Of a DNA stretch of 64,000 bases, positions 1 to 8,166 are shown in pieces. Under the pieces are notes generated by a model that made no database searches, was not told the DNA's origin, and was given only the letters and a program-made list of their open reading frames with translations. The first letter of the stretch is position 1; each line of letters opens with the position of its first letter. Source of the stretch: Halobaculum halobium. GTDB taxonomy: Archaea > Halobacteriota > Halobacteria > Halobacteriales > Haloferacaceae. The stretch is taken from contig NZ_CP126158.1 in assembly GCF_030127145.1 (NCBI RefSeq), forward strand, positions 1,240,001-1,304,000, in the 5' to 3' direction. The position numbers and the translations under genes were made by a program.

Positions 1-945
1 CGCGAGGACCTCCTCGGTGAGCGTCGCCGAATCGACGGCCACGTCGTCGACCTCCAGGTCGGCCTCCTCGAAGTCCATGCCGTACTCGGCCGTCTCGATC
101 TCGAAGTCGGTGAACGAGTCGCCCTCGCTGCCGTCGGCACCGTCCGCGTCGCCTCCCGCGTTCCACTCCGCGACTTTCGTGTACCCGGGACGGATGTCGT
201 CGTAGCCCTCCATCCCTTGGAACATGATGACGCGGTCGAGGTCGTGGAAGTCGCTCTCGACGAAGGTGTCGACGACCTTCTTCGCGAACGCGAGGTGGTA
301 GAACGAGCCTAGGTGCGTCGAGGCGCCCGCGGGGTTGGCGAGCGTCTCGATCGTGTTGACGAACGACCGGACGCCCATCATGTCGCGGCGCTCCCACAGG
401 TCGTCGATCGCGGGGTTGAACGTCGGCTGGTAGTAGAAGCCGAAGCCGGTGTCGTCGACCATCTCGGCGGAGTCGCGCGGCGTCAGCTCGGTCGCGATCC
501 CCAGTTCGTCGAGGACGTGCTTGTAGGCGTCCTGTTTTTGCGTGGGGACGCGGTCGCCGGAGTGGACGACGACGGGCGTGCCGGCGCCGGCGGCGACGAT
601 GCCCGCGGCGGCGCCGAGGATCGCCGTCTCCCCTTTGCCGTCGTAGTTGGCGCCACAGTCGACGGGGTCGACCTCGGGCTCGGCGTACTCGACGCGCGCG
701 CACATCTCGTCGACGTACGCCGCGAGCTCCTCGGGGTTGTTGCGCTTCCAGCGGTTCGCCAGCCAGAAGGCGCCGAGCGTCGTGTGATCGGGTTCGCCCG
801 CGAAGATCCGGCGCATGGCCTCGGTCGCTTGGGCGCGGGTCATGTCGTCGGCCGACTTCGGCCCGGAGCCACACACCTCGGTCATGAGCCGCTTGAGCGG
901 CCACTCGCCGAACGCCTCGTCTTCCTCGGTGGTCGCCTTCGCCAT
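1..945 (-). CDS. Anthranilate phosphoribosyltransferase-like protein, 3' part missing
   Basis: The frame is open from an ATG at 945 down to base 1, giving 315 residues with no stop, so the C-terminus lies outside the window. The N-terminus has the helical region of the nucleoside phosphorylase/TrpD fold. It is followed by a glycine-rich stretch (DCGANYDGKGETAILGAAAG, about residues 92-111) like the PRPP-binding loop of TrpD-type enzymes. Haloarchaeal proteins of this kind are usually annotated as anthranilate phosphoribosyltransferase, but they differ from canonical TrpD and no trp genes are visible here, so the substrate is uncertain. The gene stands alone and diverges from the siroheme decarboxylase gene. 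Confidence 0.7.
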   Translation of the reverse strand, partial: MAKATTEEDEAFGEWPLKRLMTEVCGSGPKSADDMTRAQATEAMRRIFAGEPDHTTLGAFWLANRWKRNNPEELAAYVDEMCARVEYAEPEVDPVDCGANYDGKGETAILGAAAGIVAAGAGTPVVVHSGDRVPTQKQDAYKHVLDELGIATELTPRDSAEMVDDTGFGFYYQPTFNPAIDDLWERRDMMGVRSFVNTIETLANPAGASTHLGSFYHLAFAKKVVDTFVESDFHDLDRVIMFQGMEGYDDIRPGYTKVAEWNAGGDADGADGSEGDSFTDFEIETAEYGMDFEEADLEVDDVAVDSATLTEEVLA

Positions 946-1091
946 GCTCGATCGAAGGGACGTTCGCCGCAAAAACCACCCGGTTGCTCGCAGAACCCGA
1001 GATCGATCCCGAGGGACCGAGGACGGGCCCGATTGATCGGCGCCCCGGTACGAGCGAAACCGGTAGGTGCCGCCGGTCCCTACGACGGGTA

Positions 1092-2156
1092 ATGAGTAGC
1101 GCCGAGGGCGACGGGGCGGACGCGGATCCAGCTGACGACTGGCGCGCCGGGCTCGACGACATCGACGCGCGGTTGATCGACGACTACCAGAGCGGCTTCC
1201 CGGTCGTCGAGCGCCCGTTCGAGGTCGTCGGCGAGGAACTCGGGATCGACGAGGCCGAGGCGCTGGATCGAGTGAAGCGGCTCCGCGAACGGGGCGTCTT
1301 CCGGCGCTTCGGCGCGGTGCTCAATCCACCCGTGATCGGCTCCTCGACGCTGGCGGCCGTCTCGGCGCCCGAGGACCGCTTCGACGAGATCGCGGAGGTG
1401 ATCAACGGCTACCGGCAGGTGAACCACAACTACCGCCGCGATCACGAGTGGAACCAGTGGTTCGTCGTCACCGCCGCGAGCCGGGAGACGCGCGACCGGA
1501 TCCTCGCGGACATCGAGGAGCGCACCGGCTGTGCGGTGCTGAACCTCCCGATGCTGACCGACTACTACATCGACTTAGAGTTCCCCGTCTGGAACGACGA
1601 CGCGTTCGCGAGAGAGTCGCTCGACTCGACGGACGCCGGAGCGACCCGCATCTCCGAGAACGCGACCGGGGACCTCTCCGCGCTGGATCGGGCGCTCCTC
1701 GTCGAGATCCAAGACGGCTTCCCGCTGACGGCGACGCCGTACCGCGACGTGGCCGACGCCCTCGACGCCGACGTGTCGGACGTGCTCGCGGCGATCGAGC
1801 GCCTGCTGGCGGACGGCTGCATCAAGCGGATCGGCTGCGTCGTGAACCACATCGTCACCGGTTTCCGGAACAACTGCATGGTCGTGTGGAACGTCCCCGA
1901 CGACCGCCTCGACGAGTTGGGGGAGTCGGTGGGCGAACTCCCGTACGTGACGCTGTGTTATCACCGGCCGCGCCGTCCCGAGCAGGACTGGGAGTACAAC
2001 CTCTTCACGATGGTCCACGGCCGCGAGGCCGACGCCGTCGACGCGAAGATCGACGAACTCGCGAGCGAGCAGCTCCCCTTCGATCACGAACGCCTCTACT
2101 CGACGGCGACGCTGAAGCAGACCGGCGCGCAGTACGAGGAACTGGTCGGGGAGTAG
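1092..2156 (+). CDS. ahbAB: Siroheme decarboxylase, AhbA-AhbB fused in one chain
   Basis: This 354-residue protein consists of two consecutive Lrp/AsnC-like halves (about 15-165 and 195-350). Each half has a winged helix and an RAM-like ferredoxin domain. That is the architecture of siroheme decarboxylase, which removes two acetate carboxyls from siroheme to give didecarboxysiroheme in the alternative haem pathway of archaea. Motifs such as FRRFGAV and CIKRIGCVVNH are typical of Ahb subunits. In many organisms AhbA and AhbB are separate; here both are in one chain. I chose the ATG at 1092 because upstream in-frame residues are low-complexity and overlap the divergent promoter. It is often misannotated as a transcriptional regulator. 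Confidence 0.8.
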   Translation: MSSAEGDGADADPADDWRAGLDDIDARLIDDYQSGFPVVERPFEVVGEELGIDEAEALDRVKRLRERGVFRRFGAVLNPPVIGSSTLAAVSAPEDRFDEIAEVINGYRQVNHNYRRDHEWNQWFVVTAASRETRDRILADIEERTGCAVLNLPMLTDYYIDLEFPVWNDDAFARESLDSTDAGATRISENATGDLSALDRALLVEIQDGFPLTATPYRDVADALDADVSDVLAAIERLLADGCIKRIGCVVNHIVTGFRNNCMVVWNVPDDRLDELGESVGELPYVTLCYHRPRRPEQDWEYNLFTMVHGREADAVDAKIDELASEQLPFDHERLYSTATLKQTGAQYEELVGE

Positions 2157-2189
2157 GCGGAAGCGGCCTCCGACCTCGGTCCCGACGCC

Positions 2190-2960
2190 CTACCGCGCGA
2201 CCGCTCGGAACCGCACGCTCCGGGGGATCTCCCACAGCACGTCCGGGCGGTCGCTCTCGGACGGGTCGCCCTCGGCGACCGGGTCGTTCACGTGTTCCAG
2301 CATCCGGTTCACCTCGAAGCCGGCGTCGCGGAGGGCGTTGTACACCTGTGCGACGGTGCGGTCGAACAGGACCAGCGTCGACTCGTACCCATCGTCGACC
2401 GTGACCTCGCGCGGACCGGCGTCGAGGTAGCTCCCCGCCAGCGTCCGCGTCTCGGCGTCGAGTGCCTCGTACAGCGGATGCGGGAGGCTGAGCACGAACA
2501 CGCCGCCGTCGCGGAGGACCCGACGGGCCTCAGCGAGCGCCCGGTCGAGATCCGGGACCATCTGGAACGCCGCCTCCGAGGAGGCCAGATCGAACGCGCC
2601 GTCGGGCAGCGGGAGGTCGGTCACGTCGCCCTGCACGAACCGCGCGTCGACGCCGTAGAAGTCGCGAAGCCGGCGGGCGTGTCGGAGCTGTTCGCCGGAG
2701 AAGTCGACGCCGACGACGGTGTCGGCTCCCGCTCGGGCGGTACCGACGCTGCCCTGTCCGCCGCCGCAGCCCAACTCGACGTAGTCGGTTCCCGCGACCG
2801 AGTCGAGCGGGTCGGGAGCCATCCCGCCCGGGCGGTCCGTGTCGAACGGCGACGGCGCCGGCGGGAGGTCGCCGTCGGCGGTGGTCGCGTTCCAGTACGA
2901 CTGAAACTCGTCGCTCCACTCGTCCCACAACCGACGGTTCTCCAGACGGTGGTCGCTCAC
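2190..2960 (-). CDS. Class I SAM-dependent methyltransferase
   Basis: A protein of 256 residues with a Rossmann methyltransferase core. Motif I is YVELGCGGGQGS (about residues 60-71), followed by an acidic VVGVDFS loop, a VQGDVTDLPLPDG motif typical of UbiE/Methyltransf_11 enzymes, and a RVLRDGGVFVLSLP strand. The substrate cannot be told from sequence. I chose the GTG at 2960 (MSDHRLENRRLWDEWS) because a longer in-frame ATG at 3047 would add a basic, unconserved-looking extension and overlap the promoter with its inverted repeat. It runs convergently toward ahbAB. Confidence 0.75.
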   Translation of the reverse strand: MSDHRLENRRLWDEWSDEFQSYWNATTADGDLPPAPSPFDTDRPGGMAPDPLDSVAGTDYVELGCGGGQGSVGTARAGADTVVGVDFSGEQLRHARRLRDFYGVDARFVQGDVTDLPLPDGAFDLASSEAAFQMVPDLDRALAEARRVLRDGGVFVLSLPHPLYEALDAETRTLAGSYLDAGPREVTVDDGYESTLVLFDRTVAQVYNALRDAGFEVNRMLEHVNDPVAEGDPSESDRPDVLWEIPRSVRFRAVAR

Positions 2961-2980
2961 GACGGCTGTGTTCGGTCGCG

Positions 2981-3026
2981 CGATATCAGCGTTTCGTCGG
3001 CGTGAGAGTTTCACACACTGATATCG
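2981..3026. promoter_or_regulatory. Inverted repeat upstream of the methyltransferase gene
   Basis: CGATATCAG at 2981-2989 is repeated as its exact complement CTGATATCG at 3018-3026. The two 9-base arms flank a GTGTGAAAC-type element (3009-3017, minus strand). The site lies about 20-65 bases upstream of the GTG at 2960. It could be an operator; no bound regulator is known. Confidence 0.35.
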
Positions 3027-3068
3027 TCCGGACCGCTCGACCGTCACGGTCTGTGGCCGCGGTCTCGC

Positions 3069-4142
3069 TCACTCCGTTCGCTCGACCGCGCCCGTTCCGC
3101 TGCGCTCGACCGCCCTGAGGTCGATCCGCCCGTCCGGCATCGGCACGCCGTCGAACGGGTCCGCGTCCTCGGCGAGCAGCAGGCTCCCGTCCAGATCCGC
3201 GTAGTCGAGCAGCGGCCCGAGGTGACAGCCGGCGGCGATGGCGGCGTTCGACTCCACCATACAGCCGAGCATCACCTCCAGCCCGTGGGCGCGGGCGGCG
3301 TGGATCATGCGCTTCGCCTCTAGCAGCCCGCCGCACTTCATGAGCTTCATGTTCGCGATGTCGCAGCGATCCGCGATCCGGGGGATATCCGCGAGCGTGA
3401 CGCACGACTCGTCGGCGGCGATCGGGAGGACCGAGCGCTCGTAGGCGTCCTTCAGGCCCGCGGGGTCACTCGCGGGGAGCGGCTGTTCGATGAACTCCAC
3501 GCCACGTTCCGCGAGCCACTCGCTCTTGCGGGCGGTTTCGCGGGGCGTCCACGCCTCGTTGGCGTCGACGCGGAGGGTGGCGTCGGGCGCCTCCTCGCGC
3601 ACCGCCTCGACGACCTCCCGGTCGCGGTCGGTGCCCAGTTTCAGCTTGAGGGTGGCGTAGCCCGCGTCGACCGCCTCGCGGGTTTTCTCGCGCATCACGT
3701 CGGTGTCGTCGATGCCGACGGTGAACGACGAGGTGGGCGCTTCCCCGGGGTTCAGTCCCCAGAGGCGGTACAGCGGGACGCCGAGGCGCTTCGCGACCAG
3801 GTCGTGCAGCGCGATGCTCACCGCACACCGGGCGGCGGGGTTGTCGGCGACGACGCCCTCCATTCGCCGCTCGATCTCGGCGAGCGCGTGCGGGTCGCCG
3901 ACGGCCTCGACGGCGGCGAGCAGATCGGGGAGGACCGCCTCGACCGTCGCTGCGGTCTCGCCGTAGTGGCTGGAGGGGGCGGCCGCGCCGACGCCGACCA
4001 TTCCGCCCTCGTCCTCGACGCGGACGATCACGTTCTCGGCGGCGGTGGTGGTGCCCCGCGAGATGGTGAAGTCGTGTTCCAGCGGCAGGGACACGCGCTC
4101 GAAGGAGGTCGAGAGCGAGGTGGAGGACGGCGCTCCAGTCAT
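3069..4142 (-). CDS. dgcA: Enolase-superfamily epimerase, DgcA-like (N-acetyl-D-glutamate racemase / dipeptide epimerase)
   Basis: This 357-residue enolase-superfamily protein of the muconate-lactonizing/dipeptide-epimerase group has a TLKLKLG lysine motif (KxK, about 165), metal ligands in RVDANEAW, EFIEQP and AADESC, and an ANMKLMKCGG lysine at the far end of the barrel. Those residues fit racemisation of an amino-acid alpha carbon. Its start overlaps the stop of the upstream DUF1611 gene by 4 bases. In marine bacteria the pair DgcN (DUF1611) and DgcA acetylates D-glutamate and racemises N-acetyl-D-glutamate. The same pairing here supports that role over a cell-wall dipeptide epimerase, since haloarchaea lack peptidoglycan. 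Function is inferred from context. Confidence 0.75.
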   Translation of the reverse strand: MTGAPSSTSLSTSFERVSLPLEHDFTISRGTTTAAENVIVRVEDEGGMVGVGAAAPSSHYGETAATVEAVLPDLLAAVEAVGDPHALAEIERRMEGVVADNPAARCAVSIALHDLVAKRLGVPLYRLWGLNPGEAPTSSFTVGIDDTDVMREKTREAVDAGYATLKLKLGTDRDREVVEAVREEAPDATLRVDANEAWTPRETARKSEWLAERGVEFIEQPLPASDPAGLKDAYERSVLPIAADESCVTLADIPRIADRCDIANMKLMKCGGLLEAKRMIHAARAHGLEVMLGCMVESNAAIAAGCHLGPLLDYADLDGSLLLAEDADPFDGVPMPDGRIDLRAVERSGTGAVERTE

Positions 4143-5161
4143 CGGATCGCCTCCAGTACCTCGTCGGCGCCGAGGCGAATCAGGTCAGTCGCGGGCGCGT
4201 CGATGTCGTCGGCAAACGCCTCGATCGCGTCCTCGGCGGCCGCGTCGTCGTCGATGTCGACGGTGTTGAGCGCGCCGGCGACGACCTCGGTCTCGTGGAC
4301 GGGCGCCGCGAGCGACTCGTAGAGGTCGACGTACGCCTCGATCGGCGGGAGTGCGGTGTCCTCGTAGCCGTGGATCGCCTCGCGGCCGGCGGCGTGACAG
4401 AGGACCAGTTTGTCGGCCATCGCGCCGTGGAGGATGCCGCAGGTGACCGCCGAGTAGGCGGGATGGACGATGCTCCCCTGCCCCTCGACGACGAGCAGGT
4501 CGTGCTCGTCGCCCTTCTCGAGGATCATCTCCTCGACGGCGCCGGCGGTGAAGTCGGAGACGACGCGGTCGACGGGGTTGCCCCAGCCCTCGATCATGAT
4601 CCCGGTCTGCCCGGTCGGGATCGCGCAGGCGTCGATTCCAGCGTCGCGGGCGGCCTCGACCAGTTCCATCGTCGCGGTCATCTTCCCGACCGAACAGTCG
4701 GTGCCGACGGTGAGGACCACGTCGGCGTCCACCTCGTCGGCGCGCCCCTCGGCGACGCCGATGTCGCGGTCGGGACGGCGCACGTCCCACAGCTCGACGC
4801 CGTGTTCGGCCGCCAGCGCGGAGAGTTTGTCGTCGTCGTCGAGGAAGTAGTGGAGTCCCGAGATCACGTCGCACCCCGCCTCGATGGCCGCCTCCACGTC
4901 CGGGCGCCACGACTCGTCGAAGCCGCCGCCGATGGGGGCGATGCCGATCACGAGCGCGTCCACGTCGCCCGGCACATCCGCGAACGAGGCAACGACGGGC
5001 GCATCGGGTACCGCCGGGAGGTGGTCGGCGACGCGCTCGCCGGGGCGGTCTCGGTCGAGGACGGCCGCCACCTCGTAGTCGGCGTAGCGGATGATCCCGT
5101 TGGCGGTCTTCGAGCGGTCCGGGAACTTCTCGTGGGCGAGGACGGCGACGCGGTCGGACAT
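4139..5161 (-). CDS. dgcN: DUF1611 P-loop protein, DgcN-like (D-glutamate N-acetyltransferase)
   Basis: A protein of 340 residues. The N-terminal half is a Rossmann-like domain (VLIGIAPIGGGF region). The C-terminal half is a P-loop domain with the phosphate-binding loop GTDCSVGKMT (about 153-162) and LLVVEGQGSI as the second acidic motif. This is the DUF1611 family, whose member DgcN was shown in bacteria to N-acetylate D-glutamate as the first step of D-Glu breakdown. It is the first gene of a two-gene operon, with a 4-base overlap to the epimerase gene. Its upstream region is shared with a possible small membrane protein gene reading in the same direction. Confidence 0.75.
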   Translation of the reverse strand: MSDRVAVLAHEKFPDRSKTANGIIRYADYEVAAVLDRDRPGERVADHLPAVPDAPVVASFADVPGDVDALVIGIAPIGGGFDESWRPDVEAAIEAGCDVISGLHYFLDDDDKLSALAAEHGVELWDVRRPDRDIGVAEGRADEVDADVVLTVGTDCSVGKMTATMELVEAARDAGIDACAIPTGQTGIMIEGWGNPVDRVVSDFTAGAVEEMILEKGDEHDLLVVEGQGSIVHPAYSAVTCGILHGAMADKLVLCHAAGREAIHGYEDTALPPIEAYVDLYESLAAPVHETEVVAGALNTVDIDDDAAAEDAIEAFADDIDAPATDLIRLGADEVLEAIR

Positions 5162-5210
5162 GCGATGAGATCCGTGAGGGCCCGTCTTAAATCGGACTCA
5201 CGCGGGCGGA

Positions 5211-5384
5211 TCAGCCGGGAACTCCGGGTCTGATGAAAGAGATGTGGAACAGGTCGACTACGAGTTGGACGGCGATAGCCGCCGCTGCACCGGCGACCAC
5301 ACCGACGGCCGTCACTATCGACGGTGACCATGTCGACGGCGCGACCACCACCGCGCCGAGACCGACCGGTCCGACTACAGGCAC
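5211..5384 (-). CDS. Possible 57-residue small membrane protein
   Basis: A GTG at 5384 opens a 57-residue frame ending at 5211. Residues 22-50 (ending AVQLVVDLFHISF) form one long hydrophobic segment, and the N-terminus is also apolar. The gene would sit about 50 bases from the divergent monooxygenase start and about 50 bases upstream of dgcN. The opposite strand here encodes only a low-complexity extension. No family is recognised; the call rests on hydrophobicity and position. Confidence 0.4.
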   Translation of the reverse strand: MPVVGPVGLGAVVVAPSTWSPSIVTAVGVVAGAAAAIAVQLVVDLFHISFIRPGVPG

Positions 5385-5436
5385 GTCCGGCCGATTTCAC
5401 CGCCTCTTACCCGACAGCACACACAACTCACGATCA

Positions 5437-6789
5437 ATGAGCGACGGGATCCATCTCAACCTCTTTACCATGAACTCCGTGGAGCACGTCTCCCCGGGGT
5501 CGTGGACGCATCCGGCGGACCGATCTGCGGAGTACACGGACAGGGAATACTGGACCGACGTGGCCCGCACCGCCGAGCGCGGCGGCTTCGCGGCCGTCTT
5601 CTTCGCGGACGTGCGCGGCATCTACGACGTGTACGGCGGCGACCGCGAGACCGCCATCGAACACGCCGTCCAGACGCCCTCGAACGACCCCGGCTACCTC
5701 GTGCCCGCGATGGCCGAGGTCACCGACTCCCTCGGATTCGCGGTCACGAAGTCGACCACCTACACCCATCCGTACCAACTCGCCCGCGAGTTCTCCACGC
5801 TCGATCACCTCACCGACGGCCGCGTCGCGTTCAACGTCGTCACCTCGTACCTGGAATCCGCGGCGCGGAATCTCGGGCTCGACGAGCGCATGGACAAGCA
5901 GACCAGGTACGACCGCGCCGACGAGTTCATGGACGTCTGCTACGCGCTGTGGGAGGACTCGTGGGACGACGGCGCGGTCGTCCGCGACCGCGAGTCGGCC
6001 GCGTTCACCGACCCCGCCGGGGTCCACGAGATCGACCACGAGGGCGAGTTCTTCGACGTGCCCGGCCCGCACGGCTGCGAACCGTCGCCGCAGCGCTCGC
6101 CCGTGATCTTCCAGGCCGGTTCCTCCGACCGCGGGCGCGACTTCGCCGCCGCCAACGCCGAGGCGGTGTTCTGCTCGCAGCCCACCGAGCGCGGCGTCCG
6201 CGAGTACATCGACGACCTCCGCGAGCGCGCCGCCGACCTCGGTCGGGACCCCGACGAGTTGGCGTTCTTCCCGGGCGTCGTCCCCGTCGTCGCCGAGACT
6301 GAGGCGGCGGCTGAGGCGAAGTACGAGCGCCTCCTCGACACCGTCGACGTGGAGGCCACGCTCGCGCTGCTCTCGGGGTTCCTCGACATGGATCTCTCGG
6401 CGCTCGACCCGGACCAGCAGATCGAACACATCGAGACCGACGCGATCCAGGGGACGATGAACGCCTTCACGAAGGCCGATCCCGACCGCGAGTGGACCGT
6501 CCGGGAGGTCGCGCAGTTCTCCGGGCTCGGCACCACCTCGCCGGTCGTCGTCGGCACGCCCCAGCAGGTGGCCGACGAACTCCAGTACTGGCACGAGGAG
6601 GTCGGCGTCGACGGCTTCAACGTGAAGGAGGTGCTGCGAACCGGGAGCCTCGACGACGTGGTCGACCTTCTCGTCCCCGAGTTGCGCGCGCGCGACCTCC
6701 TCGCGGAACCGACGGCCGGGGAGACCCTCCGCGAGCGACTGCTCGGAGGGGGTCCGCGCCTCTCGTTGTCGCATCCCGCGCGACAGTGA
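5437..6789 (+). CDS. LLM-class flavin-dependent monooxygenase (NtaA/SnaA/DmoA type)
   Basis: A protein of 450 residues with a bacterial-luciferase-like TIM barrel. The NtaA/DmoA group is recognised by its length and by the segments ARTAERGGFAAVFFAD, YQLAREFSTLDHLTDGRV and AFNVVTSY near the N-terminus, plus FQAGSSDRGRDFAAANAEAV before the insertion. It would use reduced FMN and oxygen to attack a sulfur, nitrogen or carbon substrate such as a sulfonate or nitrilotriacetate; the substrate is unknown. I chose the ATG at 5437 because family members begin just before NLFTMNSVEH. The 68 residues upstream in frame are low-complexity. Confidence 0.8.
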   Translation: MSDGIHLNLFTMNSVEHVSPGSWTHPADRSAEYTDREYWTDVARTAERGGFAAVFFADVRGIYDVYGGDRETAIEHAVQTPSNDPGYLVPAMAEVTDSLGFAVTKSTTYTHPYQLAREFSTLDHLTDGRVAFNVVTSYLESAARNLGLDERMDKQTRYDRADEFMDVCYALWEDSWDDGAVVRDRESAAFTDPAGVHEIDHEGEFFDVPGPHGCEPSPQRSPVIFQAGSSDRGRDFAAANAEAVFCSQPTERGVREYIDDLRERAADLGRDPDELAFFPGVVPVVAETEAAAEAKYERLLDTVDVEATLALLSGFLDMDLSALDPDQQIEHIETDAIQGTMNAFTKADPDREWTVREVAQFSGLGTTSPVVVGTPQQVADELQYWHEEVGVDGFNVKEVLRTGSLDDVVDLLVPELRARDLLAEPTAGETLRERLLGGGPRLSLSHPARQ

Positions 6790-7094
6790 GGTAAAATGAA
6801 CGAACCGCAGTCCGCAAGGATCGCAAACGGCATCGCTGTGCCGTGGGCGGCGCACGACCGGTAGTCACGGTTGAGGTTGGTACGGCCGGCGCCAATATCG
6901 TTAAGTACCCGCACCCGCTTGTCACAGGTGACGCTTCGTCTGGAGGGCCGAAGCGTCAGCGGGGACCAATTCAGGGCGGAACGCGTGCCGCTCTTTTCAC
7001 CGGCACGCGTTCCTCCCACGTTTCACACGTTCGAGCTACCGCTGCGTGTCGTGTGGATCCGATCGGTTGCGCGAACCGTCGAGCCCCCGGCTCG
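6790..7094 (+). ncRNA. Candidate structured small RNA (two strong hairpins)
   Basis: This gap between convergent genes has no convincing ORF. It holds two perfect hairpins. TGACGCTTCG (6929-6938) pairs with 6949-6958 across a 10-base loop. GGAACGCGTGCCG (6978-6990) pairs with 7001-7013, also across a 10-base loop. An outer CCCGC/GCGGG pair (6914-6918 with 6959-6963) can extend the first. A TATA-like GTTAAGTA (6900-6906) lies about 25 bases before the first hairpin, where transcription would begin. This could be a small RNA on the plus strand, or the hairpins could end the convergent messages. No known RNA family was recognised. Confidence 0.4.
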
Positions 7095-7283
7095 TCACCC
7101 GTCGGTGGGCGGGTTGCGGAACACGCCGTCGGCGATGGCGAGGCCGCCGACCACCGATCCTGCGGGCGCGGTCAGCCGAAACGGGACGCCGAGCGCGGCC
7201 GTCGCGAGCACGGCCGCGAGCAGGCTCACGCCGATGAGCGCGAGGAGCGCGTCCGGCCGCGACGGTCCGTCGGTCGGAAGCAT
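7095..7283 (-). CDS. Small two-helix membrane protein
   Basis: A 62-residue protein with two hydrophobic segments (ALLALIGVSLLAAVLATAAL, about residues 12-31, and a weaker one about 38-52) joined by a short turn. The start is ATG, and the upstream region is shared with the divergent tautomerase gene. Short membrane proteins of this shape are common in haloarchaea and mostly uncharacterised. I assign no function. Confidence 0.6.
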   Translation of the reverse strand: MLPTDGPSRPDALLALIGVSLLAAVLATAALGVPFRLTAPAGSVVGGLAIADGVFRNPPTDG

Positions 7284-7372
7284 GGTAATTACATCTCATT
7301 AGAGACGGAAACCGCTTGGGGTCGTTCGACGGTCGTCGGAACGGGTAGGTGACTCGGGGACGAGGTCCGGAC

Positions 7373-7744
7373 GTGCCACACCTGCAGTTCGATACGGACG
7401 CCGGCCCGACGGCCGCCCAGAAGGAGGCGCTCGCGGCGACGGTCACCGATCTGTACACCGACCACATGGAGACGTCACCCGGGCACGTCGCGGTCACGAT
7501 CCGCGACCGCGACCCGGCCGAGCTCCATCTGGGCCGCGCGGTCGAGGGCGCGCTCGTCGTTCTCGACGCGGATATCCGTGAGGGCCGCCCGTTCGAGTTG
7601 AAACGGGCGTTCGCGCTCGCGACGATGGAGTATCTGATCGACGAGTGGGGCGTCCCCGAGGCGAACCTCAAGGCGACGTTCACTGCACACGCGGGCGAGG
7701 AGATGATGGGCTACGACCGCGTCGGCGGCGACTGGGAGGAGTAA
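7373..7744 (+). CDS. Tautomerase-superfamily protein
   Basis: A 123-residue protein beginning Met-Pro from the GTG at 7373. After Met removal, Pro1 would be the N-terminal catalytic base that defines the 4-oxalocrotonate tautomerase/MIF superfamily. An upstream start at 7349 would bury this proline, so I reject it. The beta-alpha-beta pattern (PHLQFDTDAG, then a helix with TVTDLYTDHM, then GHVAVTIRDRD) fits the fold. The second half may be a second related beta-alpha unit, as in longer superfamily members. The substrate is unknown. Confidence 0.7.
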   Translation: MPHLQFDTDAGPTAAQKEALAATVTDLYTDHMETSPGHVAVTIRDRDPAELHLGRAVEGALVVLDADIREGRPFELKRAFALATMEYLIDEWGVPEANLKATFTAHAGEEMMGYDRVGGDWEE

Positions 7745-7948
7745 GCCGTCGTCACGAGACCGGCTGCAGCAGCCGATCGGATCGCCCGCTTGCTGCGGAC
7801 GCGTACGCGGAGCTATCGGTCCCGCGACTCGTCGCTGTGGTCCTCGCGACTGCGAGAGAAGTGAGTTGAACCGCGGTCGCAGCAAGCTGCTCCCTACGTC
7901 AAATCTTTCCTCGATGTGCATTCGAGCGCGCTTGCGGCGCGCACGCAT

Positions 7949-8032
7949 GCGAGGGAAGGGATTTGAACCCTTGAACCCCTGAGGGAGCGGATCTTAAGTC
8001 CGCCGCCTTTGGCCAAGCTCAGCCACCCTCGC
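7949..8032 (-). tRNA. tRNA-Leu (anticodon UAA)
   Basis: On the minus strand an 84-nt cloverleaf runs from 8032 to 7949. The acceptor arms GCGAGGG (8032-8026) and CCCTCGC (7955-7949) pair fully. The anticodon stem is GCGGA/TCCGC around the loop CTTAAGA, with anticodon TAA at 7996-7994. The T arm reads GGGTTCAAATCCC. A long variable arm is present, as expected for leucine tRNA. No CCA is encoded; the discriminator base is A. No intron is seen. Confidence 0.95.
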
Positions 8033-8166
8033 GCGGGTCGTCGTTTCGCCGGATGGTGGAAGTGGATTTCGGTCGCCCGACGGAGTCGTTTGCTACGGCT
8101 CCGGGGTTGCGGACAACGCTGCGGCGAGCGACGGATGAATACGTGTGGAAAAATGTTGTTGTCCTC

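Noticed and set aside
5233-5436. N-terminal extension of the monooxygenase from 5233
   Set aside because: The 68 extra residues are Thr/Ala-rich low complexity and family members start just before NLFTMNSVEH. The opposite strand better explains this stretch.
5434-6855. A 473-codon minus-strand open frame
   Set aside because: It lies opposite the monooxygenase, which has family motifs over its whole length. The reverse frame has none.
7949-8032. tRNA-Leu as the integration site of the island
   Set aside because: No partial tRNA copy is present at 28665 or 50826, and the tRNA lies 20 kb away in normal GC-rich DNA. The boundary repeats share no tRNA sequence.
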